A DNA stretch of 64,000 nt from Mycoplana azooxidifex (GTDB taxonomy: Bacteria; Pseudomonadota; Alphaproteobacteria; Rhizobiales; Rhizobiaceae): contig NZ_JACIEE010000012.1 in NCBI RefSeq assembly GCF_014196765.1, positions 1 to 64,000 on the forward strand, given 5' to 3'. The position numbers and the translations under genes are program-made. The notes beneath the pieces are model-generated. The model saw nothing but the letters and a program-made list of their open reading frames with translations. It was not told the origin of the DNA and ran no database searches. Below, one piece after another: positions 1-9,633 of the stretch (its first letter is position 1; each line of letters opens with the position of its first letter).

Positions 1-42
1 ACCCGCACAGCGCTTTAGGATATCAATCCCCGCGCGAGTTCA

Positions 43-855
43 TCAGCTCGCAATCTCAAACCTGAGCATGTCCGGTCTTTTGGGGGCAACTCCACAGTAT
101 CCGTATCCGTAGCGATAGGGGGCGGTGGCCGCTGCGCCGATGGCGACTCCCGTCACAAGTCCGGCACCGGCATACCACGCACCATGATAGTCTGGAGCAT
201 GCCAATAATTGGCATGGACGTCGTTGATATGAACGTCTCGATTGCCTCCAGCGAACCCGCCGCGGAAGCCGCCGCCGTCAACGCCGCCGCCATGAAAGCC
301 CCCGCCCGCAAAGCCTCCACCACCGAAGCCCCCCCCACCGAAGGAAAAGCCGCCGCGGTCGATGAACAATGCGGCAGGACCGCTTCCGCCCGACAGACTT
401 CCTTCAAGGACTGCCACCTCGAACGTCAGGTTCCCACCCTCGAGCTTTGGATTCATAATCGTGATGACGGCGTCTTCGACCTTCGACCCGTTCCCACCCA
501 GCACGGAAATGGTGGCATTGGGTGGATCATCGGCGAAACTGCCTTTGCCTTGGTCCCATTGCATGACGAACTGCTCAGTCGTGAGGTGACCGGCCGCACG
601 AATTGGCCGATCGGCGAAGACGATCGAATTCATCGAAACGCCGGACATCGTCAATGTGGTCCCCTCAAGTTTTGCGCCCGCGGAGTTCAGCACGTACAGC
701 GATGGGACTGGCCCTGTAGGTGTTACCTGGCCGATCGTCTTGGCAAGCGGAACGTGCGGCTTGACCTCGGCGTCTTGCGCCAAAGCCGCGTGTGGGATGA
801 GATATTGGCTTGCGGCAAGAAAAAACGAAAGAAAGACAGCAGCTTTGGGGGCCAT
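43..855 (-). CDS. secreted glycine-rich protein
   Basis: A 270-residue protein with a clear Sec signal peptide (about residues 1-26, cleaved near AHAALAQD-like sequence), so it should be exported. The middle part (about 30-160) is a plain soluble segment. From about residue 168 to 210 there is a low-complexity run of GGGF/GGGG repeats, followed by a His/Tyr-rich tail with a small hydrophobic stretch and one Cys. GGAGGT lies just upstream of the ATG. It is the last gene of a minus-strand run behind the HAD phosphatase, 59 bases downstream of it. I do not recognise a family and propose no function beyond an envelope or periplasmic protein. Confidence 0.7.
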   Translation of the reverse strand: MAPKAAVFLSFFLAASQYLIPHAALAQDAEVKPHVPLAKTIGQVTPTGPVPSLYVLNSAGAKLEGTTLTMSGVSMNSIVFADRPIRAAGHLTTEQFVMQWDQGKGSFADDPPNATISVLGGNGSKVEDAVITIMNPKLEGGNLTFEVAVLEGSLSGGSGPAALFIDRGGFSFGGGGFGGGGFAGGGFHGGGVDGGGFRGGFAGGNRDVHINDVHANYWHAPDYHGAWYAGAGLVTGVAIGAAATAPYRYGYGYCGVAPKRPDMLRFEIAS

Positions 856-914
856 ACCTACCTCCTGCGTTTCAGGGTAATTTGAAATCCACGTCGCGAT
901 GCGAAACTGCTCGA

Positions 915-1937
915 TTAGTCCGCGAACATACGCTTCCAGTCGTCCTTCATGCTGATCACGACCCAGCCGTTCTTCATCGCTTCGTCGTAAAGTTCCTGCG
1001 TGAACGTGCCGACCTTGGTGTCGGGGAGGCCCTTCGCCGGGCCATAGGCGTATTCCCGATCTGCATCGTCATGCAGCACGAGCGCTGAGAGCCGTGGGCC
1101 ATCGCCCGCTTCGGTATATTCCAGCATCTCTTTGTCACCGGTCGAATTGCCGAAAGCGATGAGCGGTCGTCGTCCGACCATCAAATGGATGCCCTCCGGT
1201 TTGCCCGCATTGTTATCGTTAAGAAGAAGCTTGGGGTCCTTGGTCAGGGCCGGCTTGCCGTCCTTTGCATAGCCATAGGTCGTTCCGCCGGCTGTCCCAA
1301 CCACCTGCTCGGGGGGAATCCCGTAGGTGCTTTGGGAATAGACGCGGACGAAATCCTGCCCACCGCCGGTCACAATGTAGGTCTTGAAGCCGTTGGCGCG
1401 CAGATAACCGAGGAACTCCTGCATCGGCTGGTAGGTGAGGGCCGTATAGGGACGTTTCCACCGCGGGTCCTTAGCCGATGCCATCCATTTTCCAACTTCG
1501 GCCTGGAACTCATCGACCGTCATCCCGGAAAGGGTGGCAGCGAGGAGCTTTTCGAGTTCGGCCATAGGAAGCTTCGCGATCGCTTCCCGATCACCGGTGA
1601 GCACGGTCTTGAAGGGCTCGACGTCCTTCAGTTCCGGTTTCGCCTCCACCAGTGCCGGAACCCGATCCAGGCAATAGATCACCTGGCTGTACATCGGATG
1701 CTCAACCCAAAGCGTGCCGTCCTGATCGAAGGTAGCAATCCTTGCCTCGGGGGCCACGAATGTCTGCTTCGTCTCGTCCGTTGTGGCTTCCACGAACTCG
1801 ACGATGGCCTGCTTTGTCACGGTGTCGTTCCAGGACGGCAGCGGGTCGTTCTGGGCCTGCGCCATGGAAGATGCAAACGACACGCATAATCCGAGAGACA
1901 ATCCGATCAAGTTCTGAAACACAGATTTCGAGAGCAT
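915..1937 (-). CDS. HAD-family periplasmic phosphatase
   Basis: 340 residues with an N-terminal signal peptide (ends near SSMAQAQ, residues 20-29) and a haloacid-dehalogenase core. Motif I, FDQDGTLW, lies at residues 70-77, with Asp71 as nucleophile and Asp73 as acid/base. Motif II is seen as YIVTGGG and the later acidic motif as FGNSTGDKEM. It probably removes phosphate from a small molecule or phosphoserine-like substrate in the periplasm; the substrate cannot be read from sequence. GGGAGGA precedes the ATG. It sits 80 bases downstream of the arylsulfatase on the same strand, a pairing that suggests joint scavenging of esterified sulfate and phosphate (inference). Confidence 0.85.
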   Translation of the reverse strand: MLSKSVFQNLIGLSLGLCVSFASSMAQAQNDPLPSWNDTVTKQAIVEFVEATTDETKQTFVAPEARIATFDQDGTLWVEHPMYSQVIYCLDRVPALVEAKPELKDVEPFKTVLTGDREAIAKLPMAELEKLLAATLSGMTVDEFQAEVGKWMASAKDPRWKRPYTALTYQPMQEFLGYLRANGFKTYIVTGGGQDFVRVYSQSTYGIPPEQVVGTAGGTTYGYAKDGKPALTKDPKLLLNDNNAGKPEGIHLMVGRRPLIAFGNSTGDKEMLEYTEAGDGPRLSALVLHDDADREYAYGPAKGLPDTKVGTFTQELYDEAMKNGWVVISMKDDWKRMFAD

Positions 1938-2017
1938 TTTCCAATCCTCCCAATCGGTATGCGCGAGCTGACGGACGCCCCGAGAGGCGTCCGCTGCGAC
2001 ATTCCTGTTCGCCGGCG

Positions 2018-3724
2018 TCAGTCGTGCCCTGTCTTCATCTCTCGAACTTGCTGCATGACCTGTTCAAGATTGTAACTTGCAGGGTCCTGCATCGGTGGAA
2101 ACTTGACGTAGGTCTCAAGGTGCCTCAGCCACAACTGCTGCCCGATGGGAAGCATGTTCCAGTCATAGACATAGGCCGTCGATGGAGAGGCGATCGCGCC
2201 GCCCATTCCGAACAGTGTCTTGATCTGCTGTCCGACCGAGGTTTCGAACGGATCGCGCTTGATGTTGACGACCTGTGTCCATGAGTACGGCATCACGCCG
2301 GCAATGAAACCTGCCGGATCGTCGGATACCATGGCGAAATACATCTTCCAGTTCTTGTAGCGGACCGCGGACGGCTCCTTGCCGGAATAGTACAGGAACG
2401 TGTCGCGTGCCGACTTGTCCGACTTTCCTTCGAGGTAGGCCCGTTGGTTGACGCCGTCGAGCGTGGTCTTGGCGAGGCCAGGATACTTGCCTTCCTCGAG
2501 CGTCGCCTTCAGTTCATCACCCTTGGGCCCGCCAGCAATGTCTACGAAGGTGGGCAGCCAGTCCAGCGAGGCAAAGATGTCGTTCTTCACCGTTCCGGGC
2601 TCGATGTGGCCGGGCCAGCGCACGACTAGCGGCGCTCGCATCCCTCCCTCCCAGGTGCTCAGCTTGCCGCCCTTGAAGGGCGTGGTTCCGCCGTCAGGAA
2701 AGGTGATCGTCTCGGCACCGTTGTCTGTCGTGAAGACGACTATGGTGTTGTCGAGCTCGCCCATCTCCTCAAGCTTCTTCAGCACATAGCCGATGTTGTC
2801 ATCCATCTGCTTCATGCCCGCTTCGTTAGCGCCCCAGTCCTTACCGCCGGGCTCGCCAATCATATTCTGGTACTTGTCCGACAAGACGGTCGTGACGTGC
2901 ATACGCGCAGGATTGTACCAGACGAAGAAGGGCTTCTTGGTCTTCTCGGGGTCGTTCCTGTCGAGGAAGTCGATAACCTTCCCCGAAATCTCTTCGTCAA
3001 TTGTCTTGGAACGTTCGAGTGTCAGCGGCCCTTCGTCCTTGCACGTCTGATTGGCCGCCGTCCCGTCAGAGGACGTGCATGCCAGCATCGGGCGGGGTGG
3101 CGTCAGGCAGGTCGTGGTTGCCGGGTCGACTGCCGCTGGATTTTCTGTAAGCCCCGGGATCGGGGTGTTCTTGCAAGGCGGCGCGAGGGTCTGTTCGGTT
3201 GGCGTCTTGTTGATATCGGGGAAGCTCACACCCTGCATGGCATCGAGGTGATAAAGATACCCCCAGAACTCCTGGAAGCCATGGGCGGTCGGAAGAGACT
3301 CGGTGTGGTCGCCCAGATGGTTCTTGCCGAACTCGCCAGTGTTGTAGCCGAGATCGTGCAGGAAACGGGCAAGCGTCGGCGTGCCGGTCCGAAGATAGGA
3401 CGGGCTTCCGGGAATTTCCGGCAGGACCATGCCAACCCGCACCGGCTGCATGCCAGTGATGAAGGCGGTGCGACCAGCCGTGCAGCTTTGCTCGGCGTAG
3501 TAGGTCATGAATTTCGCACCCTCATTGCCGATGCGATCGATGTTGGGCGTTTCCCCCACCATCAGGCCCTGGTGATAGATGCTGGGCTGCATCCAGCCGA
3601 TATCGTCGCCCATGATGAACAGGATGTTGGGCTTGGTTTCCTGCGCTCGGGCGCTCGTCGCGCCGCCCAGAATACTGGTCGCCGCCAATACTGCTGCAAT
3701 GCATGTCGCTCTTGTACGAGGCAT
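2018..3724 (-). CDS. arylsulfatase (sulfatase family, exported)
   Basis: 568 residues from the preferred ATG at 3724, chosen because GGAGGA lies 8 bases upstream and a signal peptide follows directly (ends near TSARAQ, residue 27). An upstream in-frame ATG at 3847 would add 41 residues that hide the signal. Features of type I sulfatases: metal-binding Asp40-Asp41 in IMGDDIGW, and the formylglycine site CTAGR with Cys81, which must be oxidised by a formylglycine-generating enzyme or anSME encoded elsewhere. It hydrolyses sulfate esters in the periplasm. It is the first gene of the minus-strand cluster; the upstream side is interrupted by the IS256 element. Confidence 0.9.
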   Translation of the reverse strand: MPRTRATCIAAVLAATSILGGATSARAQETKPNILFIMGDDIGWMQPSIYHQGLMVGETPNIDRIGNEGAKFMTYYAEQSCTAGRTAFITGMQPVRVGMVLPEIPGSPSYLRTGTPTLARFLHDLGYNTGEFGKNHLGDHTESLPTAHGFQEFWGYLYHLDAMQGVSFPDINKTPTEQTLAPPCKNTPIPGLTENPAAVDPATTTCLTPPRPMLACTSSDGTAANQTCKDEGPLTLERSKTIDEEISGKVIDFLDRNDPEKTKKPFFVWYNPARMHVTTVLSDKYQNMIGEPGGKDWGANEAGMKQMDDNIGYVLKKLEEMGELDNTIVVFTTDNGAETITFPDGGTTPFKGGKLSTWEGGMRAPLVVRWPGHIEPGTVKNDIFASLDWLPTFVDIAGGPKGDELKATLEEGKYPGLAKTTLDGVNQRAYLEGKSDKSARDTFLYYSGKEPSAVRYKNWKMYFAMVSDDPAGFIAGVMPYSWTQVVNIKRDPFETSVGQQIKTLFGMGGAIASPSTAYVYDWNMLPIGQQLWLRHLETYVKFPPMQDPASYNLEQVMQQVREMKTGHD

Positions 3725-3889
3725 TTCCTGATCCTCCACGAAAAACTTGCAAGGTGAAAATGACCAAACCTGGCCCAAAGCGTATGAACGTTGGATGCGA
3801 GGCGGTACGATAGTTGCGACGCGTTGACTCCTGCGCCACAACGGCAACGAACTGTCCGAAATTCAACGCGGGGTAGCGTCCGCGCACGT

Positions 3890-5273
3890 GGTGTAATTTC
3901 GGGGGCGCTTTGAGTGGACACGGCGGTTGAGATTGATGCGCCGTTTTCGCGAGACGTCAGGTGGGCACCGGGCCCGTCGGAGAAGGTGGAGTTGCGAGAC
4001 TTCAACCAGACCGAAAGGAAGACCCGATGACCGACGACAGACTACCCCTTGCCGAGCTTGCCGCGAAGAGTGGCGACAGCGATTTTCTTCGCGCCATTGC
4101 CGAAAGCGTGCTGCAACTGATCATGGAGGCCGATGTTGACGGCCTGATCGGTGCGTGCCGCTATGAACGGGGCGATGGCCGCCAGACCTGGCGCAATGGT
4201 TACCGCGAGCGTGCGCTCGACACCCGGCTCGGCACGCTGAACCTGAAGATACCGAAGATGCGCTCCGGAGCCTACTTTCCCGGCTTTCTGGAGCCGAGGA
4301 AGATGGTGGAGAAGGCGCTGGTGGCGGTGATCCAGGAGGCATGGATCAACGGGGTATCGACCCGCAAGGTCGATGAACTGGTGCAGGCCATGGGGATGAC
4401 GGGCATCTCCAAATCGTCCGTGTCGAAGCTATGCAAGGACATCGACGAGCGGGTGAACGCCTTCCTCAAGCGCCCGCTTTCCGGTGATTGGCCGTATCTG
4501 TGGCTCGATGCGACGTACCTGAAGGTGCGCGAGGGCGGCCGCATCGTCTCGGTCGCGGCGATAATCGCGGTGGCCGTCAATACGGACGGGAAGAGGGAGA
4601 TCGTCGGCCTGCACATCGGCCCTTCCGAAGCCGAGCCGTTCTGGACGAGCTTCCTGCGCGATCTGGTGCGCCGGGGCCTCACCGGCGTCAAGCTGGTCAT
4701 CTCCGATGCTCATGAAGGGCTGAAGGCCGCCATCACCCGCATCCTCAGCGCGACATGGCAGCGCTGCCGCGTTCATGCCATGCGCAATGCGCTGGCCTAT
4801 GTTCCCAAGGGGCAGAACACCATGGTCGCCGCCGCGATCCGGCAAGCCTTCATCCAGCCAGACCACGACAATGCCGTGCAGACCTGGCGGCATGTCGCCG
4901 ACCAACTCCGCGCCAGATGGCCCAAGCTCGGCACCTTCATGGACAACGCCGAGGCCGATGTACTCGCCTACATGGCCTTTCCCGCGCAGCACCGCACCAA
5001 GCTGCATTCCACCAACCCGCTGGAGCGGCTGAACAAGGAAGTGAAGCGCCGCGCCGATGTCGTCGGCATCTTCCCGAACGAAGACAGCATCGTGCGCCTG
5101 ATCGGTGCGGTCCTGCTCGAAGCCAATGACGAATGGCAGCTTCAGCACCGATACATGCAGGTCGAGGCGATGGCCGAGCTCAACACACCAACCATCGAGG
5201 AGGAAATCCCCCTGCAAATTACACCCAGAGCCGCCTGATCATGACGGCCCGGAACCACACCCGAAATTACACC
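3890..5273 (+). mobile_element. IS256-family insertion sequence
   Basis: Element bounded by perfect 14-bp inverted repeats GGTGTAATTTCGGG at 3890-3903 and its complement at 5260-5273, containing one transposase gene. The flanking 8-mers (GCGCACGT on the left, AACTTGAC on the right) do not match, although IS256-family elements normally make 8-9 bp target duplications. Either the true tips lie slightly outside the repeat I used, or the element has recombined or lost one original flank since insertion. Confidence 0.85.
4027..5238 (+). CDS. IS256-family transposase (mutator type, DDE)
   Basis: 403 residues, full length for the family (about 400). The start ATG at 4027 follows a GAAAGGAAGA ribosome site; earlier in-frame ATGs lack one. 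Mutator-type DDE catalytic residues are visible: Asp in LWLDATYLKV, Asp in LVISDAHEGL, and Glu in STNPLERLNKEV. The N-terminal third carries the usual DNA-binding part. It looks intact and potentially active, cutting and joining the 14-bp ends at 3890 and 5273. Confidence 0.95.
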   Translation: MTDDRLPLAELAAKSGDSDFLRAIAESVLQLIMEADVDGLIGACRYERGDGRQTWRNGYRERALDTRLGTLNLKIPKMRSGAYFPGFLEPRKMVEKALVAVIQEAWINGVSTRKVDELVQAMGMTGISKSSVSKLCKDIDERVNAFLKRPLSGDWPYLWLDATYLKVREGGRIVSVAAIIAVAVNTDGKREIVGLHIGPSEAEPFWTSFLRDLVRRGLTGVKLVISDAHEGLKAAITRILSATWQRCRVHAMRNALAYVPKGQNTMVAAAIRQAFIQPDHDNAVQTWRHVADQLRARWPKLGTFMDNAEADVLAYMAFPAQHRTKLHSTNPLERLNKEVKRRADVVGIFPNEDSIVRLIGAVLLEANDEWQLQHRYMQVEAMAELNTPTIEEEIPLQITPRAA

Positions 5274-5704
5274 AACTTGACGGACGCGGCCCAAGGCGCT
5301 TACGCTTCAAATCAATGGTGAAGCCGTCGGACTGCGTAGATTACGTTCCTGGTAGCTGCATACGCGCGTATAGCAAAAAATATGCCTGTGAGTGCGTCGA
5401 GAGGCCGCTCGCGCACGCAGTAATCATGGCACTGACACGAAACATTTCAAGACGTGCATTCTCGCTAAAGACGCACGTGGTAGTCGATCGTCTGGCCTTT
5501 GCCCGCTTTGATGGGCAAAGAGTACCGCTAATGGAGTACTCGGTGCACCGCTGCGTCCCGATTGAGACGTCGCCGGGTTCGGGTTCGCCATTCCGGCCTT
5601 CGCCTGGCAGTGAAAACGTCGCGCCGGACCGGCCAGCGGACGCGAACACCCGAGCACCCTTCCCGCAAAAACACCCGCGTCGATAAGCGAGGAGAGTACA
5701 GGTC
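5274..5704. other. gap between IS256 and the XRE gene
   Basis: 430 bases with only overlapping, non-conserved reading frames in both directions. I see no recognisable gene. The last 20 bases hold the GAGGAG ribosome site of the downstream XRE gene. Confidence 0.5.
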
Positions 5705-5959
5705 GTGAGTGCTGGCCAGCTGACATTCCTTGATCCATCCATCGCTCGTGCGGCGAGAGCCCATACCGGACTAACCCAGATAGATCTTGGAAGGGCCGCG
5801 GGTGTGGCGTCGCGCACGGTGCACAAGTTGGAGAAGGATGGATGGGTCGCCGAGGAATCCATGACGAAGATACTTGGGGCGCTTAGCCGAGAGGGTATCG
5901 TGATGCTGCATGACGAGAGAGGTATGATATACGGACGCCAGGGACCGGGACGGTCCTGA
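5705..5959 (+). CDS. small XRE-family HTH regulator
   Basis: 84 residues starting at GTG 5705, preceded by GAGGAG 10-15 bases upstream. Residues about 12-68 form a Cro/C1-type helix-turn-helix (TGLTQIDLGRAAGV then SRTVHKLEKDG), followed by a short basic tail. It is a stand-alone DNA-binding protein of a size typical of small repressors or antitoxin-like regulators. No toxin partner is seen nearby: the next 200 bases are empty and then come remnants. Its target is unknown. Confidence 0.75.
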   Translation: MSAGQLTFLDPSIARAARAHTGLTQIDLGRAAGVASRTVHKLEKDGWVAEESMTKILGALSREGIVMLHDERGMIYGRQGPGRS

Positions 5960-6171
5960 GGGCGGCGCGGGCGCGATCACGTCGACAAGCGCACGAGGCA
6001 TCGCAGTTCCACCGCCGCCGGGAAGTCAATCAGACCGGCCAGGGTGAGGGATCGACGCTGTGTCCTTCCAGACCTGCCGGCTCGGTGACGGCACCTCCCG
6101 CTAAAATACCACGCGCGATGGACTTCGAACGCGGCATCCAGCGCGTGCGTCCAATCGGCTATTTGGAACGA

Positions 6172-6534
6172 CTACAAGCCGTATCGTCGTATTCGATGAT
6201 CCGGTATGCGCTCCCGCCGTGAATATGATGACGTCGCCGAACCGATATAGGCTCCGGCCATCATCGCGCCGATAAACAAGGCGCGCAGATGGTTCCTGAT
6301 AATGTCGACCTTGTGCTGGTCCACAGCGGCAAATTTTTCGACCGTCTCGATGTACATGGCGTCGTTAGCTTCCTGCTCGTTAGACAGTTTCTTTGCCGTC
6401 GGGTCTATACGGAGGCGTTGGATTTCGATGTTCAGCGAGGTTGGCGCGGATGTATTGGACAATCCGACAGCATCGCTGTCGCTAAAATGTGGCTCCACCG
6501 GGCGACGCACATATGCGGCGCTCATGGTCAACAC
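6172..6534 (-). pseudogene. formate/nitrite transporter (FNT) N-terminal remnant
   Basis: The reading frame encodes about 120 residues. The segment ETVEKFAAVDQHKVDII followed by LRALFIGAMMAGAYIG resembles the N-terminal cytoplasmic stretch and first membrane helix of formate/nitrite channels. After GAYIG the similarity stops and a short unrelated tail (about 20 residues) leads to a stop, so roughly three quarters of a normal 270-residue channel is missing. Assignment rests on that helix motif only. It cannot be a functional pentameric channel. Confidence 0.5.
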
Positions 6535-6878
6535 ATAGCCGCGCTCAGTCAGGGCCCTTTTCCAGGAGAACCTTCAGTGAAGATCACCTATCACGTCGGC
6601 CAACAGACCATCGAGATGCTGGCGCTGGGCCGCGGCCTTGGCCGCCTTGAGCGCCTGCTGGTAACGTCGCGAATGGTTCGGACCAGACGTTGTCGAGGCG
6701 ATACGCGTAACCGCCGTCGTCGCGACGCCGAGATCACCTACCAGGCCGCTGACGGCACCTGGCGGAACGAACACGCTCTGGGCGGTGACAGGCCGGAGAC
6801 CGCCGTGGTAGATGACGGCTAGGGGTATTTCTCCGTTACCGGGGAAGAGCTTTCGTTCGACTATTCCGGCACTGGCGA
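6535..6878. other. gap between FNT remnant and sensor kinase
   Basis: 344 bases. A plus-strand frame (about 6577-6822) has conserved-looking pieces (ITYQAADGTW, GYFSVTGEELSFDYSG) but is interrupted by a stop near 6821, so it may be a broken small gene. I do not recognise the family. Confidence 0.3.
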
Positions 6879-9425
6879 CTACGCGCCGAGCGCCGCTGCG
6901 CGAGGCAGGTCCTCTTGCTCTTCAACCGACAACGGCATGACGATCTCGAAAATCGCACCGCCGTCCTCGTGGTTTCGGGCGGTCAGCGAGCCGCCGTGGG
7001 CTTCGACGATCGTCTTGCAGATCGCGAGACCCATCCCCATGCCTTCATTCCTGGTCGTGAAGAAGGGGCTGAAGAGTTTCGCCAGGTTTTCCGGCGCGAT
7101 CCCGGTGCCGTGGTCACGGACTTCCAGACGCACCATGTCGGATTCGGTGGCCGCCAGCGAGATTGTCAGGTCGCGCAGATCGGTCGGCACGCCGCCCATC
7201 GCATGCAAACCGTTCGTGACGAGATTCGCGATCACCTGCTGCATCTCGACCCTGTCTGCCAACACGACCGGTTCATCGATCGAGAAATCAGTCGTCACCT
7301 TTGTGGACGCGGACATCAATTCGCGGTCCAGCAACCCGAGGACGTCCGTGACGATGTTCCTGAGGTCGATGCTTTCGAGTCTCCTCTTTGTTCCACGGAC
7401 CTGCTCGCGGGTGCGCTGGATGATCTCGCTCGCCCGCATGCTGTGCTTGATCGCGCGCTCCGCCGCCGTCGAGGCGGCCTTGATGTCCGGCGGGTTCGCC
7501 TGAAGCCAGCGTACGCAAGCCTGGGCGCTCATGACCACAGCGCCGATCGGCTGGTTCACTTCGTGGGCGATCGACGCGGAGATCGCGCCAACCGTGGCGA
7601 CCCGGCCCACCCTTGCGAGTTCGCCCTGCGCCGCCATCAGCGCCTCCTTGGCCTGTTCGCGCTGGGTGACGTCGATCATCGCGCATGCGACACGGTCGAA
7701 CGCGTCCCTGTCCTGCGGGAATGCGATGACAAAGATCACGATGACTTCGTTGCCCGGACTCCTAAGAAGGCGCGCTTCCATTTCTACCCGGTCGTCGCCC
7801 GAGCACATACCAAGAATGATGGCTTCGACCAGCTCGCTGTGCGGCGGAAGAAAGCGGTCAATCGAGCCGAGGGCCTCCCGCTCGTTCTCACGTCCGAGGA
7901 GCAGGACGGTGGCTTCGTTGACGTCAACGAACCTCACGAGCTTCGAGCACTGGTCGACGAACTCCGGCGTCGCATCGAGATATGCCCGCAGCTTGGCCGG
8001 GGGATAGGCGCGCACCGCCTCCAACCGCTTCCACAGGAGGGAAAGGTCGACCTCGCAAAGCGAGACATGGTTCTGCGCGAAAATGGAGCGGTATCTCGTC
8101 TCGCTCTGGGCCAGCGCTTCGAGCGCCTTGCGTCTGGCGCTCGCGTCGAACGCTATAAGGCTCAGTCCGCCCGTGATCGCGAGATAGAAACCGACCGCTA
8201 CCAGTCCGCTGTACTGGGCAAGGGCCTGGGAGACCACCGGGGTCAACGCCCCGCCGATGATACCGCCGATATTGAAGGCCACCGACGTCCCGGAATAGCG
8301 GACCCGGGTCGGGAACAGGCCGGGCAGCCATGCTCCGAGAGGTCCGTTCACGAAGCCCATCACCCAGAGCGAGAATGCCAGGTAGAGGAAGATGACCAGC
8401 AGCGACCCGCTTCCCAGCATAGGAGCGAGCACGACGCCGGAGACTATGGTGCCGACGCAGCCAAAGATTAGGATTCGCTCGGGATCGATCCTGTCGGAAA
8501 GCCAGCTCGCCACCACGATGCCAGCAGCCATGAAGAGGATCGCGCCCAATTCCACCATAAGGAACGATGATCGCGTATAGCCGAGCTCCGACGTGCCGTA
8601 TCCAAGGGCAAAGGCCGTTACGACATAATAGAGCGAGAAGCAGGCGACGACGCCGAACGCGCCGGATATCACCTGGTCCATATGAAGTCGGAAGATGTCG
8701 AGCAAAGGTACGCGGGAAGGCTTCGACTTGCTGATGGCAGCGTGGAAGTCCCGCGTCTCGACGAGGTTGAAGCGGATCCAGATGCCCATCCACACCAAGG
8801 GGGCGCTCAAGAGGAACGGCACCCGCCATCCCCAGTCGGAGAACTGCTCCGGCGACAGCGTCAGGGTCAGAACCAGGAACAGGCTGTTCGCCAACACGAA
8901 ACCGATCGGCGCGCCGAGCGGGGCGAACATCGCGTATCGCGCTCGCCACCCTTTCGGCGCGTTTTCAAGAGCGAGAAGCGCCGCGCCCGTCCATTCGCCG
9001 CCGAGCGCCAGTCCCTGGCCGAACCTCAGCAGACACAGAAGAGCCGGAGCGAGCCAGCCTGCGACCGCGTAGGTAGGCAGCAGACCGATCGCCGCAGTCG
9101 ATGCGCCCATGAGAAGAAGCGATGCGACCAGGGTCGCCTTGCGCCCTACCCGGTCGCCGAAGTGTCCGAAAACCGCGCCGCCCAGCGGCCGGGCTATGAA
9201 CGCGATACCGAAACTCGCGTAGGCTCCGATCAACTCCATCGATGACACTGACGCCGGAAAGAAGAGCGGGCCGAATACGAGACTGGCCGCGGTCGCATAG
9301 ATGTAGAAGTCGTAGAACTCGACCGATGTGCCGACCAGACTGGCCATCAGGATCCGGAACGTCATTCCGCTCGGCATCGGTTCGTCGCCGACATAGGTAC
9401 TGTCGGACGGAGGTCTGGTTTTCAT
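6879..9425 (-). CDS. MFS transporter fused to PAS-histidine kinase
   Basis: 848 residues from ATG 9425 (an in-frame ATG at 9473 would add 16). Residues 15-430 form a 12-helix major facilitator of the metabolite:H+ symporter (MHS/ProP-ShiA) type, with the loop GHFGDRVGRKATL. Residues 435-580 look like a PAS sensor, about 610-680 a HisKA dimerisation domain with His621 in IAHEVNQPIGA, and 720-835 a HATPase with DHGTGIAPE and GMGMGLAI. The protein probably senses, and may transport, a small carboxylate- or betaine-like solute and phosphorylates the divergent response regulators. Transporter-kinase fusions recall CbrA or PutP-type sensors, but those use SSS transporters; here the transporter is an MFS. 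The ligand is unknown. Confidence 0.88.
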   Translation of the reverse strand: MKTRPPSDSTYVGDEPMPSGMTFRILMASLVGTSVEFYDFYIYATAASLVFGPLFFPASVSSMELIGAYASFGIAFIARPLGGAVFGHFGDRVGRKATLVASLLLMGASTAAIGLLPTYAVAGWLAPALLCLLRFGQGLALGGEWTGAALLALENAPKGWRARYAMFAPLGAPIGFVLANSLFLVLTLTLSPEQFSDWGWRVPFLLSAPLVWMGIWIRFNLVETRDFHAAISKSKPSRVPLLDIFRLHMDQVISGAFGVVACFSLYYVVTAFALGYGTSELGYTRSSFLMVELGAILFMAAGIVVASWLSDRIDPERILIFGCVGTIVSGVVLAPMLGSGSLLVIFLYLAFSLWVMGFVNGPLGAWLPGLFPTRVRYSGTSVAFNIGGIIGGALTPVVSQALAQYSGLVAVGFYLAITGGLSLIAFDASARRKALEALAQSETRYRSIFAQNHVSLCEVDLSLLWKRLEAVRAYPPAKLRAYLDATPEFVDQCSKLVRFVDVNEATVLLLGRENEREALGSIDRFLPPHSELVEAIILGMCSGDDRVEMEARLLRSPGNEVIVIFVIAFPQDRDAFDRVACAMIDVTQREQAKEALMAAQGELARVGRVATVGAISASIAHEVNQPIGAVVMSAQACVRWLQANPPDIKAASTAAERAIKHSMRASEIIQRTREQVRGTKRRLESIDLRNIVTDVLGLLDRELMSASTKVTTDFSIDEPVVLADRVEMQQVIANLVTNGLHAMGGVPTDLRDLTISLAATESDMVRLEVRDHGTGIAPENLAKLFSPFFTTRNEGMGMGLAICKTIVEAHGGSLTARNHEDGGAIFEIVMPLSVEEQEDLPRAAALGA

Positions 9426-9633
9426 GGACGTCGATCCCGGAAATGCTTGTTTCTTTCGGCCCTCCCAAACCAATGGAACTGTACAATAATGGCCAACTGC
9501 CAGAACCTATCCTTATGGCTAGGTCGAGATTTTGGCACGCGCGTAGTAGTTATCCGCTGGTACAAGCGCGCAGTGTCCGTCGTGATACGATCGGCATGCG
9601 GCAATTCCAACGATTACTTCGAGGTCTTCGCCG

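Noticed and set aside
250-380. Apparent tandem repeat of GCC/CCG-rich units
   Set aside because: It is the coding sequence for the Gly/Phe repeats of the secreted protein, not a separate DNA repeat.
183-885. Long plus-strand frames opposite the glycine-rich gene
   Set aside because: They arise from the GC-rich repeats of the minus-strand gene, which has a signal peptide and a ribosome site; the plus frames have neither.
2897-3757. 286-residue plus-strand frame opposite the arylsulfatase
   Set aside because: No family motifs; the minus-strand sulfatase has the full active site and signal peptide.
6915-8471. 518-residue plus-strand frame opposite the kinase
   Set aside because: Arg/His/Asp-rich composition typical of an antisense shadow; the minus-strand kinase motifs are complete.
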